A stretch of 64,000 bases of DNA. It comes from Kutzneria chonburiensis. GTDB taxonomy: Bacteria > Actinomycetota > Actinomycetes > Mycobacteriales > Pseudonocardiaceae. The DNA lies in contig NZ_CP097263.1 of NCBI RefSeq assembly GCF_028622115.1, positions 7,502,001 to 7,566,000 on the forward strand, in the 5' to 3' direction. Shown one piece after another: positions 51,584 to 61,721 of this stretch. The notes beneath the pieces are model-generated. The model made no database searches. It saw nothing but the letters and a program-made list of their open reading frames with translations, and was not told the origin of the DNA. Each line of letters begins with the position of its first letter. Position 1 is the first letter of the stretch. The translations under genes and the position numbers were made by a program.

Positions 51584-53830
51584 ATGTCCATTGCGGAAGC
51601 CACCGCCGGCGACGCCGGTGTCGAGGCCGACCAGACCAGCCGGTGGCGGCGGGCCCGCCTGCCGCTGGGCGTCTGTGTCGTGGTCGCCGGGCTCGCGCTG
51701 CTGCCGCTGATCAAGAACCGGATCTTCTACTTCTGGGACGACAGCGCCGCGGTGTTCGTGCCGAGCTGGCGCTACATGGGCACGCAGCTGCTGTCCGGGC
51801 ACTTCCCGGTGCTGGCCCATGACCTGTGGATGGGCGGCAACATCTCGGCCGAGGCTCAGCTGAGCCTGTGGAACCCGGTGATGCTGCTCAACGACATGGT
51901 CGTGGCGTCACTGCCCGACCTGGCCGTCGCCGCCACCTTCGTGAAGATCCAGTTCCTTGTGCTGCTCGCGCTGGGCACCTACCTGCTGTGCCGCGAGTAC
52001 GGGGCCCGGCCCGGCGCGTCGGCCGCGGTCGCGGTGCTGCTGCCGTTCGCCGGCTTCACGCTGTACTTCGACGCGGCGGCCTGGGCGATCAGCATGATCT
52101 CCTTCTCCTTCATCCCGCACCTGTGGTGGTCGGCCCGCAAGTCCGCGCGCGGCAGGCTCAACCCGATCGTGCCGGTGTTCTTCGGTTTCATGGCGATGAG
52201 CGCGGGCAGCCCGTACGGGGCGCTGGGCGTGGTCGTGGTGATGACCGTGGTCATCGCCGAACGGCTGCTGCTCAAGCACTGGTCGGCGTCGCTGCGCCTG
52301 GTGCTGATCGGCGCCGCGGTGGCGCTCACAGGTGTCGTCGTCTACATGCCGCTGGTGCTGGCCGGCGACGTGACGTTCCGGGACAACACGCACGCCCACA
52401 ACTTCGGCTACATGGTCACCGCGCTCGGCGACCTGCTCAACCTGAGCTCGCCGACCTACCTGCCGCACGAGCAGGCCAACCAGCTCGACCACCTGACCGT
52501 GCCGTACTCCTACCTCGGCTGGTTCATCCTGCCGCTGGCGCCGTGGCTGCGCTGGTCGGTGCTCAAGGAGAACGTGCGGGCCCGGTCGGCGCTGCTGATC
52601 TTCGGCGGCATCTACATCCTGGCCACCACCGGCCCGACCGAGCTGTGGCTGTTCCGCTGGCCGATGCGTCTGGTCGACTACCCGTACCTGCCGGTGTGCG
52701 TGCTGGTGGCCATCGTGCTGTCGCAGGGTCTGCGGACGACTTTCCTCAGCCGCCGCATCCTCGGCTCGGCGCTGCTGATCGGCGTGCAGACGGTGCTGGC
52801 GTGGTCGGCCACGCCGGAGCAGAAGTACCGGCACCTGGCCATCGGGCTGCTCATCGCCGCCCTCGTCGCGGCCGTGGTGTTCGTGGCCCGGCGCAACAAG
52901 CGGTTCGTGCCGACGGTGCTGGTGTTCGGCACGGCGATCACGCTGTTCCTCGAGCTGAACTGGTACCCGTACAACGCCGCCGCCACCGCGTGGAACATGC
53001 CGCACAACATGGAAGAGCTGCACAAGCGGTTCGACCGCTACACCGGCAACACGTTCACCGTGGCCAGCGTGGGCTTCCAGGACCCCGGGGCCAACCCGGA
53101 CGGTGCGTGGAAGGACATGCTGGCCGGCAGCATGTACGCGGCCGCCGGCGTGAAGAGCGTCAACTCCTACACCGGCATCGGCTTCGTGAAGTTCATGAAC
53201 GCCTTGTGCCTCGGGCAGTCCGGGGCCAGCTGTGCCGAGTCGTACAAGAAGCTGTGGGAGGTCCAGCCGGAAGGTGTCTCGCTGGCCGACCTGCTACGGC
53301 TGGAAACCGTGGTGGTGCGCAAGGGTTACGCCACCGTCGGCACGCCGCCGCCGGGCTGGCGCGTGCTGTCCACTGACGACCAAGCCACTGTGCTGCGCCG
53401 GATCGACCCGCTGCCGTGGCCGAACGGGACCGTGTCGTGGACGGACTCCGGCGTCACCGTCACGGCCGACCAGCAGCAGCCGCTGACCGGCGAAACGTTG
53501 TCGTACAAGGGAAGCGGCAAGATCGTGCTGGCCGGCCTGGCCTGGCCGGGCATGACCGCCTCGGTCAACGGCGTCGCCGTCCCGGTGCAGATCGGCACGG
53601 CCGGCCTGATGACTCTCGACCTGCCGTCGGCCCCGCAGGGTGCGACCCTGGAGGTCACGTTCGACGAGCCCGGCTTCAGCTACGGCATCCCGCTGCTGAT
53701 CGTCGGTCTGCTGCTGGGCCTCGGCCACGGCGGCGCGTACTGGTACGTGCGCCGTCGCCGTGGGCCGTCGGACGAGCCGACCGAGCCCGCCGCCGACCTG
53801 CCGGAGCCGGCCGGGGCGGGCGCGCGCTAG
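51584..53830 (+). CDS. YfhO-like large multi-pass membrane protein
   Basis: 748 residues, about twelve membrane helices followed by an extracellular beta domain (about 555-690), one final helix and a proline-rich tail. FWDDSAAVFVPSWRYMGTQLLSGHFPVLAHDLWMGGN after the first helix holds the acidic residues of GT-C type transferases, as in YfhO proteins that attach sugars on the outer face. Ribosome site AGGGGA precedes ATG 51584. The acceptor is unknown; a role in envelope glycan decoration is inferred from the locus. Confidence 0.87.
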   Translation: MSIAEATAGDAGVEADQTSRWRRARLPLGVCVVVAGLALLPLIKNRIFYFWDDSAAVFVPSWRYMGTQLLSGHFPVLAHDLWMGGNISAEAQLSLWNPVMLLNDMVVASLPDLAVAATFVKIQFLVLLALGTYLLCREYGARPGASAAVAVLLPFAGFTLYFDAAAWAISMISFSFIPHLWWSARKSARGRLNPIVPVFFGFMAMSAGSPYGALGVVVVMTVVIAERLLLKHWSASLRLVLIGAAVALTGVVVYMPLVLAGDVTFRDNTHAHNFGYMVTALGDLLNLSSPTYLPHEQANQLDHLTVPYSYLGWFILPLAPWLRWSVLKENVRARSALLIFGGIYILATTGPTELWLFRWPMRLVDYPYLPVCVLVAIVLSQGLRTTFLSRRILGSALLIGVQTVLAWSATPEQKYRHLAIGLLIAALVAAVVFVARRNKRFVPTVLVFGTAITLFLELNWYPYNAAATAWNMPHNMEELHKRFDRYTGNTFTVASVGFQDPGANPDGAWKDMLAGSMYAAAGVKSVNSYTGIGFVKFMNALCLGQSGASCAESYKKLWEVQPEGVSLADLLRLETVVVRKGYATVGTPPPGWRVLSTDDQATVLRRIDPLPWPNGTVSWTDSGVTVTADQQQPLTGETLSYKGSGKIVLAGLAWPGMTASVNGVAVPVQIGTAGLMTLDLPSAPQGATLEVTFDEPGFSYGIPLLIVGLLLGLGHGGAYWYVRRRRGPSDEPTEPAADLPEPAGAGAR

Positions 53831-53834
53831 GCAC

Positions 53835-54977
53835 TCACGCGGTGGTGGGCACCGGTTCGCCGCGCAGCAGCGCGGAGATGACCGCCACCGCGTTGTCCCA
53901 GTTGAACTTCTGCTCGGTGGTCTTGCGCAGCAGCTCGCCGTACTCGGCCCGCCGGGCCGGGTTGGCCAGCGCCTCGCGCAGGGTGTCGGCCAGCGTGGCC
54001 GGCTCCTTGGGCGGCACCAGCCAGCCGGTCTCGCCATTGGTGACGATCTCCGGCACGCCGCCGACCTCGGTGGCCACCACGGCCGCGCCCAGCGCCGCCG
54101 CCTCGAGCACCGTGCCGCCAAGACCCTCGGTCCAGCTCGGGTTGACGAACACCGTGCAGGTGGCGATCTCACGCAGCGCGGTGGCGTGGTCGACCGCGCC
54201 CAGGAAGGTCACCTGGTCGGTCAGCCGCAGCTCGCGTACCTGCTCGTCCAGCGCCGACCGGGCCGGGCCGTCGCCGCAGATCCGCACCTGCACGACCTGG
54301 CCGCTGTCGCGCAGCATGGCCACCGCGGTCAGCATGTCGGCGGTGCCCTTGCCGTTGATCAGACGGCCGACGAAACCCAGCGTGGGCGGCTCGGTGACCG
54401 GCTCGGACCGCAGGCCGTCCGGCAGCTCCATGCCGCGGTAGACCGAGACCGACTCGACCCCGGACAGGTCGCGCACGAACTTCTTGGCCGACTCGGACAC
54501 CGCGACCACGGCATCGGCCTTGCCCAGCACGTGCCGGGCAATCGTGTGGTCGACCGTGTCGGCGACCAGCCGGATGAGCTTGTTGCCGCTCTCCACCGGG
54601 CTCGCGCCGTGCTCGATGTGCACCCGGCGCAGGCCGTTGCGCTGGGCGAACCGGCTGACCAGGGCCGCGTGGTAGAAGAACCGGGTGTGCGTCATCAGCA
54701 CCGGCTTCTCCGGGCCGGCGCAGTGCTGGCGCAGCAGGTTCATGAACCCCGGCTTGGGCACGGGGTAGGGCGACACCGGCTGCCAGGCCTTCCACCGCAC
54801 GATCTTGTAGCGGTCGTTGACGACCTCGACACCCGGCTTCGCCCCCAGCTCCGAGGTGAGCACGGTGATGCGCAGGTCGGGGTCGGCGGCGAGCAGGTGG
54901 CGGTGCATCTCCTGTGCGTAGAGTTCCAGGCCACCGCGATGCGGCGGGTAGCAGGACGGCACGTCGACCAGGTGCAT
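53835..54977 (-). CDS. Family 4 glycosyltransferase
   Basis: 380 residues, GT-B fold. Acceptor-side start HLVDVPSCYPPHRGGLELYAQEMH; donor-side LGFVGRLINGKGTADML and the EX7E-type motif in NPSWTEGLGGTVLEAAALG with EVGGVPEIV. Transfers a sugar from a nucleotide donor, likely to a lipid-linked glycan. ATG 54977; divergent from the flippase gene. Confidence 0.93.
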   Translation of the reverse strand: MHLVDVPSCYPPHRGGLELYAQEMHRHLLAADPDLRITVLTSELGAKPGVEVVNDRYKIVRWKAWQPVSPYPVPKPGFMNLLRQHCAGPEKPVLMTHTRFFYHAALVSRFAQRNGLRRVHIEHGASPVESGNKLIRLVADTVDHTIARHVLGKADAVVAVSESAKKFVRDLSGVESVSVYRGMELPDGLRSEPVTEPPTLGFVGRLINGKGTADMLTAVAMLRDSGQVVQVRICGDGPARSALDEQVRELRLTDQVTFLGAVDHATALREIATCTVFVNPSWTEGLGGTVLEAAALGAAVVATEVGGVPEIVTNGETGWLVPPKEPATLADTLREALANPARRAEYGELLRKTTEQKFNWDNAVAVISALLRGEPVPTTA

Positions 54978-55037
54978 TGGCGGATTGTCCCACGCCCCCA
55001 CCGGGCTCCCGAGCACAGGCCGGGGCCGTGCGCTGGC

Positions 55038-55043
55038 TATCCT
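55038..55043 (+). promoter_or_regulatory. -10 element (TATCCT) for the flippase gene
   Basis: TATCCT lies 32 bases before ATG 55076, with a GGAAGGG ribosome site between, so this gene has a short leader, unlike many neighbours. Confidence 0.4.
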
Positions 55044-55075
55044 GGGCGGGTCGCGCGCGTGACCGGAAGGGCGGC

Positions 55076-56344
55076 ATGACCGAGAGCACGAGCTTCCTGC
55101 AGCGGCTGGCCAAGGGCCGGCTGGGCAGCCTGGCCATCACCCTCGACCAGCTCGCCTTCAGCGCCGCCGCGTTCCTACTCCAGTTCGCCGGCGCACACTC
55201 GTCGGGCAACGCCGCGTTCGCCGGCTTCTCGCTGGTCACGCTCATCCAGACCGGCCAGTGGTACCTGTCCCGGGCCGCCGCCAGCGAGCCCGTGCTGGTC
55301 GGCCGGCACCTGCAAGGCAACGGGGCCGCGGTGGCCGCTCAGCGGTCCATGAACGCCGCGCTGCTGATCGGTTTCGTCGGCGCTGCGGTCAGCCTCGGCG
55401 GGGCCCTGCTGACCGACGGGCCGCTGCGCTGGCTGTTCCTGATGCAGGTGGTGGCGTCGCCGATCGCGGCGATCTTCGACCACGCCCGCTACCTGCTGCT
55501 GGCCTCCGGCCGGGCCGTGCACGCGTTCCTGTTGGACACGCTGTGGACCCTCACCATGCTCGTGGCCGTCGCCGTGCTGCTGGTGACCGGCAACCTCACC
55601 CCGGTGACGGTGTTCCTGTCCTGGGGCCTGGCCCTGGTCGTGCCGACGGCCGTCGGCTACAAGCTGGTCGGCATCAAGCTGCCGGTGCCCGGCCGTGACG
55701 TACGGGCCTGGTTCACGCAGAACCGCAAGCTGGTGCCCGGCTTCCTGGTCGACGCGGCCTTCCTGACCTTCGGCATCTACGTCACGTTCGCCGTGATCTG
55801 GCTGGTCACCGGCAGCGACAACCTCGGCCTGTTCCGCAAGGCGCTGATCCCGGTGACCGTGCTGAACGTGGTCATGATGGGCATCACCACGGTCCTGCTG
55901 ACCACGCTCACCCAGCGCGCCCACCGGGCCACCACCCTCCGGGTGCCGCTGCTGGCCACCGTGGGCGGCGGCATCATCGCGCTGGTCGGCGTGCTGATCA
56001 TGCTGGTGCTCCCGACCAACCTGATGGAGCTGCTGTTCAACGCCTCCTGGGACCAGATGCGGCCGCTGGTCTTCGTGCTCATGCTGTACGGCTTCATGCA
56101 GCTGGTGACCCAGAACGCCGTCACCTTCGCCAAGTCCCACGGCCGCTCCTGGGTCGGGCCCAAGGTGCGCGGCTTCGAGGCCGTCGTCGAGGTGACGCTG
56201 GTCGGCGTGTTCGGCGCGCTGTTCGGCATCATCGGCGTGCCGTGGGCCCTGGTCGCCGCCTGGGGCCTGGCCAGCCCCATCGCCTGGCGTGCCGCCATGG
56301 CCTCCCGCGCCGAGCCCGAGACCGCCGACCCGGTCGTCGTCTGA
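55076..56344 (+). CDS. Polysaccharide export membrane protein (flippase-like)
   Basis: 422 residues with about 12 to 14 membrane helices and no other domain, the layout of Wzx/MOP-type flippases. Segments SLVTLIQTGQWYLSRAAASEPVLVGRHL near the start and DQMRPLVFVLMLYGFMQLVTQ late are typical of actinobacterial members. It probably moves a lipid-linked glycan across the membrane. Confidence 0.85.
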   Translation: MTESTSFLQRLAKGRLGSLAITLDQLAFSAAAFLLQFAGAHSSGNAAFAGFSLVTLIQTGQWYLSRAAASEPVLVGRHLQGNGAAVAAQRSMNAALLIGFVGAAVSLGGALLTDGPLRWLFLMQVVASPIAAIFDHARYLLLASGRAVHAFLLDTLWTLTMLVAVAVLLVTGNLTPVTVFLSWGLALVVPTAVGYKLVGIKLPVPGRDVRAWFTQNRKLVPGFLVDAAFLTFGIYVTFAVIWLVTGSDNLGLFRKALIPVTVLNVVMMGITTVLLTTLTQRAHRATTLRVPLLATVGGGIIALVGVLIMLVLPTNLMELLFNASWDQMRPLVFVLMLYGFMQLVTQNAVTFAKSHGRSWVGPKVRGFEAVVEVTLVGVFGALFGIIGVPWALVAAWGLASPIAWRAAMASRAEPETADPVVV

Positions 56345-56348
56345 CCCC

Positions 56349-56399
56349 ACAACGAAAAACGCCCGGCGGGACACAGTCCCGCCGGGCGTTTTCCGTTGT
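56349..56399. terminator. Bidirectional terminator
   Basis: Arms 56349-56372 and 56376-56399 pair with a single mismatch (A56355 against C56393), core AAAACGCCCGGCGGGAC, loop of 3 bases. TTTT in one arm and AAAA in the other provide U tracts in both directions, between the convergent flippase and glfT2 genes. Confidence 0.9.
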
Positions 56400-56411
56400 C
56401 TCTGAACGAGA

Positions 56412-58340
56412 TCAGAGGTTGTACAGGCGCTGCCAGTTCTCCCGGCTGGTCAGCTCCGGCATCGCGCGCTTGTACTGGGCGCGCACCGCCGGGCCTTCCT
56501 TGCGCAGGCGGTTGACCACCTTCGCGCCGCGGATGGCCAGATCGATCATCTTGGCCCGGTCGTAGGTCCGGACCCGCACGCCCTCCTGCGAGGCGTCGGT
56601 GACGATCGCGGTGTCGAACTGCGCGACGTGCCACCAGGAAGCCTCGTCCACCGGGATCGCGCCCAGCGAGTGCCGGGTGCGGCCGAGGATCCGGTCCAGG
56701 ATGCGCTTGATCAGCACCAGCCGCTGGAGGCTGGGCTTCGGCGCCGCGTTGATGATGCTGATGTCGTTGGACGCGACACCGGGCACCTCGGTCGGCTTGT
56801 GCCGCTTGGTCTCCGGGTACTGGTCCCGGATACGCCGGATCTCCTTCATCGCCTCGACGCCGCCGTCGCGCAGGATCTCCGGCCCGGCCAGGAAGTCCTC
56901 GACCGCCTTGATCAGCGTGGCCGACAGGCCGTACTGCATGCTGAGCAGGTAGCGGACCAGGTGGCCGACCAGCACGCGGGCCAGCAGCGTCGTGTTGAAC
57001 GGCGAGTGCAGGGCCGCGGTGATGATCGAGTTACGCAGGTTGAAGTACCGGTGCCACTCGTCCCAGTCCTTCCAGTGGAAGTCCGCGTGCCACACGCCGG
57101 CGCCCGGCAGCGTCACCGTCGGGAAGCCGTGGGCCCGGGCCCGGTAGCTGTACTCGGCGTCGTCCCACTGGAAGAAGAACGGCAGCGGGTAGCCGATCGC
57201 CTTGACCACCTCGTACGGGATCAGGCACGACCACCAGCCGTTGTAGCCGGCGTCGAGGCGGCGCTCCTGCCGGTTCGGCTTGAGCGTCTCCTCGTCGATG
57301 CCGAGCAGGTCGGCGGTGGTGAGGCTGTGCTCGACCGGCAGACCCGGCTGGAGCACGTTGAGGTTGGCGTACTCCGCGCCCACGTGCAGCTGGTTGGGGT
57401 GCAGCAGGTTGAGCATCTGGCCACCGACGATGACCGGGTTGGCCTGCCGGTTGGCGAACGCGGTCATGCGGATGACCAGGTCCGGCTCCAGCAGCACGTC
57501 GTCGTCCATGAACAGGACGTTGGCGTGCTCGGTGACGGTGTGCCCGGCCACCTCGTACAGACCGCGGGTGAAGCCGCCGGCGCCGCCGAGGTTGGGCTGC
57601 TTGATGTAGTGCAGCTTGTCGCCGAGGTCCTTGGCCGCCTGGGCGAAGCCGTCACGGGACTCGACCAGGTCGGTGCCCTGGTCGGCGACGTAGATCGCGT
57701 CCAGCGTCTCCAGCGACGCCAGGTCGGCGGCCAGCGCCTGGAGGTTCTTGAGGCAGTCGTCGGCCCGGTTCATCGTGCAGATGGTGACCGCGGTGGGGCG
57801 CAGGGTCTCCGGCGCCTCCACGGTCCAGCGCACCTGCTCGAGACGCAGCGTCTGGCCGCCCTCGGTCTCCAGGTCCAGCCACAGCGCGCCGCCGTCGTGG
57901 AACTTGTCCAGCTTGGCCGACAGCGACAACGTGCGGTTCTTGACGTCGGTCACGACCTCGGCGACCACCACGCGCGGCTCGCCCTCGGTGTCGGACGCGC
58001 CGACCGAGAGCTGGCCGGAGCCGGTGACGACGGCCTCGACCCGCACCTCGGTCGCGGTCGTCCAGCGCTGCCAGTAGCTGGCCGGGAACCGCCCGAAGTA
58101 CGTGTTGCCGGAGACCTTCGACATCGGCTCGAGCACGACCGCGGCGCGGTCACGCACCACCGAGCCCCACAGGACTTCGGCGTAGAGGTCCTTGCTGACG
58201 ATCGGCGCCGGGCCCGCGTACAGGCCGCGCTGGGCGGTGAGCCGGCCGTGCGGCGTGTGCTCGGCGAACCGAGTCTCGTCGACCTTGCCCACTGCCGGGG
58301 CCGGCGCCTGTCCGGTGGCAGCAGCTGCTTTGCCGGGCAT
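56412..58340 (-). CDS. glfT2: Galactofuranosyltransferase GlfT2
   Basis: 642 residues, close to mycobacterial GlfT2 in length and layout. N-terminal beta-sandwich, then a GT-A domain with TAVTICTMNRADDCLKNL, the metal-binding MDDDVLLEP, and the catalytic FFFQWDDAEYSYRARAHG; the histidine segment is WHADFHWKDWDEWHRYFNLRN. It polymerises galactofuranose from UDP-Galf into cell-wall galactan on the inner face of the membrane. It follows glf by 25 bases in one transcription unit. Confidence 0.96.
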   Translation of the reverse strand: MPGKAAAATGQAPAPAVGKVDETRFAEHTPHGRLTAQRGLYAGPAPIVSKDLYAEVLWGSVVRDRAAVVLEPMSKVSGNTYFGRFPASYWQRWTTATEVRVEAVVTGSGQLSVGASDTEGEPRVVVAEVVTDVKNRTLSLSAKLDKFHDGGALWLDLETEGGQTLRLEQVRWTVEAPETLRPTAVTICTMNRADDCLKNLQALAADLASLETLDAIYVADQGTDLVESRDGFAQAAKDLGDKLHYIKQPNLGGAGGFTRGLYEVAGHTVTEHANVLFMDDDVLLEPDLVIRMTAFANRQANPVIVGGQMLNLLHPNQLHVGAEYANLNVLQPGLPVEHSLTTADLLGIDEETLKPNRQERRLDAGYNGWWSCLIPYEVVKAIGYPLPFFFQWDDAEYSYRARAHGFPTVTLPGAGVWHADFHWKDWDEWHRYFNLRNSIITAALHSPFNTTLLARVLVGHLVRYLLSMQYGLSATLIKAVEDFLAGPEILRDGGVEAMKEIRRIRDQYPETKRHKPTEVPGVASNDISIINAAPKPSLQRLVLIKRILDRILGRTRHSLGAIPVDEASWWHVAQFDTAIVTDASQEGVRVRTYDRAKMIDLAIRGAKVVNRLRKEGPAVRAQYKRAMPELTSRENWQRLYNL

Positions 58341-58365
58341 GAATCCTCAGTTCTCCTCTAGCCGG

Positions 58366-59583
<1,218 letters not shown>

Positions 59584-59704
59584 TCACCGAATCGGCCGGG
59601 GACGACCCTGCATCTTACCCCGACGGACCTCTCGACGATCACGATCGGGCTAACTCATACACTGCGGTCGACAGAGCCCGGCGACGACGTGACAAGGGTC
59701 TTCG

Positions 59705-61669
59705 ATGAACTGGTTGGACGCCGTCCCGGTCGCTGTGGCGTCCGCTGGCTGGCTGATCGTGCCCGGACTGCTGATGGGCCTGCTGATCGGCCTGCGTGGG
59801 ATCGCCGCGTGGGCGATCGCGCCGACACTGAGCGTGGCGATCGTGAGCATCGTCGCCGCGGTCTTCGGCAAGGTGGGTATCGACTGGAGCCTCGGCTCGG
59901 CCCTCGTCGGCGCCGCCGTCGCCGTGGTCCTCACCGGCCTGGTCGCGCTGGTGCTGCGCGGCCGGTCCCGCGGCACCGTGCGGTCCGACCCGCGGCCGGT
60001 CACCCTGGCCGGCCTGCTCGGCGTGCTGCCGGCGGTGCTGCTCGGCGCGGTCATCGTGGCCATGGGGATGGGCCGCCCGGAGGAGCTGTCCCAGACCTTC
60101 GACGCCGTCTTCCACTACAGCGCGGTCGCCTACATCCTCGACAGCCACAACGCGTCGTCGCTGACCCTGGGCGCGCTGGGCAACCCGAGCACACCGGCCG
60201 GCTTCTACCCGGGCGGCTGGCACGACTTCGTCTCGCTGTCCGTGCTGAGCACCGGCTCGTCCGTCCCGGTCGCGGCCAACCTGGTCACCGGTGTGCTGGC
60301 CGCGCTGGTCTGGCCGCTGTCCTGCGTGCTGCTGGTCCGCCAGCTCATCGGCCGCAACACCGTGGCGCTGGCCATGACCGGCCTGTTCAGCCTCGGCTTC
60401 TCCGCCTTCCCGTGGGGCCTGATGGCCTTCGGCGTGCTGTGGCCCAACACACTCGGCCTGGCCCTCGTGCCGGCGGCCATCGCCGTCGTGCTGTCGCTGT
60501 CCGGGCTGGCGAAGGACGACCTGATCGGTCGCGGCCGGGCCTGGGTGCTGGCGCCGTTCGTGCTGCTGGCCGGCGGCTTCGCCCACCCCAACTCGCTGTT
60601 CAGCATCATCGCCATCGCGGTGTGGCCGTTGTTCACCGGCATCTGGCGGTGGTCGCGGCGGATGCGTGACGAGGGCCGGGGCCGTCGCGGCACCATCGGC
60701 CTGACCGTGTCCATCGTGGTGTTCCTGGCCGGCTGGGCCTTCGTCGCGACGTCGTCGGCGTTCAAGAACGTGCGGACCTTCTACTGGCCGCCGTTCGAGA
60801 GCACCGCGCGGGCGGTGGGCGAGGTGCTGCTCAACGCCACCAACGGCCGCTCGTCGCTGTGGGTCGTTTCCATCTTCATGCTGGTCGGCCTGTTCCTGGT
60901 GTGGCGGGTCCGCGACCAGCGCTGGCTGGTCGGGGCGTTCGCCACGGTCGGCATGATGTTCGTGCTGACGGCGGCCAACAACCGCTCGTACACCCAGTTC
61001 ATCACCGGCTACTGGTACAACGACTCGTACCGGCTGGCCGCCATCCTGCCGGTGCTGGCCGTGCCGCTGACCGTGCTGGGCATCGTGCGCGCGGGCGAGT
61101 GCCTGCGGAAGTGGCTGACCGAGCGGCCGAAGCCGCGGCTGGGCCGGCTGGGCACCGTCGGCCTGACCGTCGTGCTGGCCCTGCTGGTGATCGTCGCGAG
61201 CAAGGGCCTGTACTTCCGCAACCAGGTCGCGACGCTGGCGTTCAACTACACCGGGATGGAACACAGCGACGACGGCACGCTGGCCGATCCGCGGGAACAG
61301 GCTTTCTACACCCGGATCGCGGCCAAGGTGCCGCAGGACGCCGTGGTGGCCAACAACCCGTGGGACGGCAGCGCGCTGGTCTGGGCGCTGGCCGACCGCC
61401 AGGTGTTGTTCCCGCACATGGACATTGCCTGGAGCAGCCAGCAGAAGTACCTGGCCGAGCACCTGGTGAACGCGGCCACCGACCCCACGGTCTGCCGTGA
61501 CGTGCGCCAGCTGCACGTGGGCTACCTGGTGATCGGCGAGCAGCGCTTCTGGCACGGCGACGGCCGGCGGGCCAGCTACCCCGGCATCCACGACCCGGGC
61601 ACCAAGCCCGGCTTCCAGCTCGTGGACTCCGACGGCGACCTGAAGCTGTACAAGATCACCGCCTGCTGA
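59705..61669 (+). CDS. DUF6541-type large membrane protein
   Basis: 654 residues with about 13 membrane helices and an extracellular C-terminal domain (about 505-654). FDAVFHYSAVAYILDSHNASSLTLG after helix 4, and GGFAHPNSLFS later, resemble actinobacterial DUF6541 proteins next to galactan and arabinan genes. The topology is that of GT-C transferases, so attachment of a sugar from a polyprenyl donor is a fair guess. Divergent from glf. Confidence 0.87.
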   Translation: MNWLDAVPVAVASAGWLIVPGLLMGLLIGLRGIAAWAIAPTLSVAIVSIVAAVFGKVGIDWSLGSALVGAAVAVVLTGLVALVLRGRSRGTVRSDPRPVTLAGLLGVLPAVLLGAVIVAMGMGRPEELSQTFDAVFHYSAVAYILDSHNASSLTLGALGNPSTPAGFYPGGWHDFVSLSVLSTGSSVPVAANLVTGVLAALVWPLSCVLLVRQLIGRNTVALAMTGLFSLGFSAFPWGLMAFGVLWPNTLGLALVPAAIAVVLSLSGLAKDDLIGRGRAWVLAPFVLLAGGFAHPNSLFSIIAIAVWPLFTGIWRWSRRMRDEGRGRRGTIGLTVSIVVFLAGWAFVATSSAFKNVRTFYWPPFESTARAVGEVLLNATNGRSSLWVVSIFMLVGLFLVWRVRDQRWLVGAFATVGMMFVLTAANNRSYTQFITGYWYNDSYRLAAILPVLAVPLTVLGIVRAGECLRKWLTERPKPRLGRLGTVGLTVVLALLVIVASKGLYFRNQVATLAFNYTGMEHSDDGTLADPREQAFYTRIAAKVPQDAVVANNPWDGSALVWALADRQVLFPHMDIAWSSQQKYLAEHLVNAATDPTVCRDVRQLHVGYLVIGEQRFWHGDGRRASYPGIHDPGTKPGFQLVDSDGDLKLYKITAC

Positions 61670-61676
61670 GCGTGAG

Positions 61677-61713
61677 AACGGGGCGCCTCCCATCGGGAGG
61701 CGCCCCGTTTTCG
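61677..61713. terminator. Bidirectional terminator with T tract
   Basis: AACGGGGCGCCTCCC (61677-61691) pairs perfectly with GGGAGGCGCCCCGTT (61695-61709), loop of 3 bases, followed by TT and C on the plus strand. It separates the DUF6541-type gene from the convergent regulator. Confidence 0.9.
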
Positions 61714-61721
61714 TTGCTACG

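Noticed and set aside
56628-58361. 577-codon open frame opposite glfT2
   Set aside because: Exact mirror of a highly conserved gene; composition typical of an antisense frame.
59639-61693. 684-codon open frame opposite the DUF6541-type gene
   Set aside because: Antisense product lacks hydrophobic or domain structure and is dominated by His/Gln/Arg.
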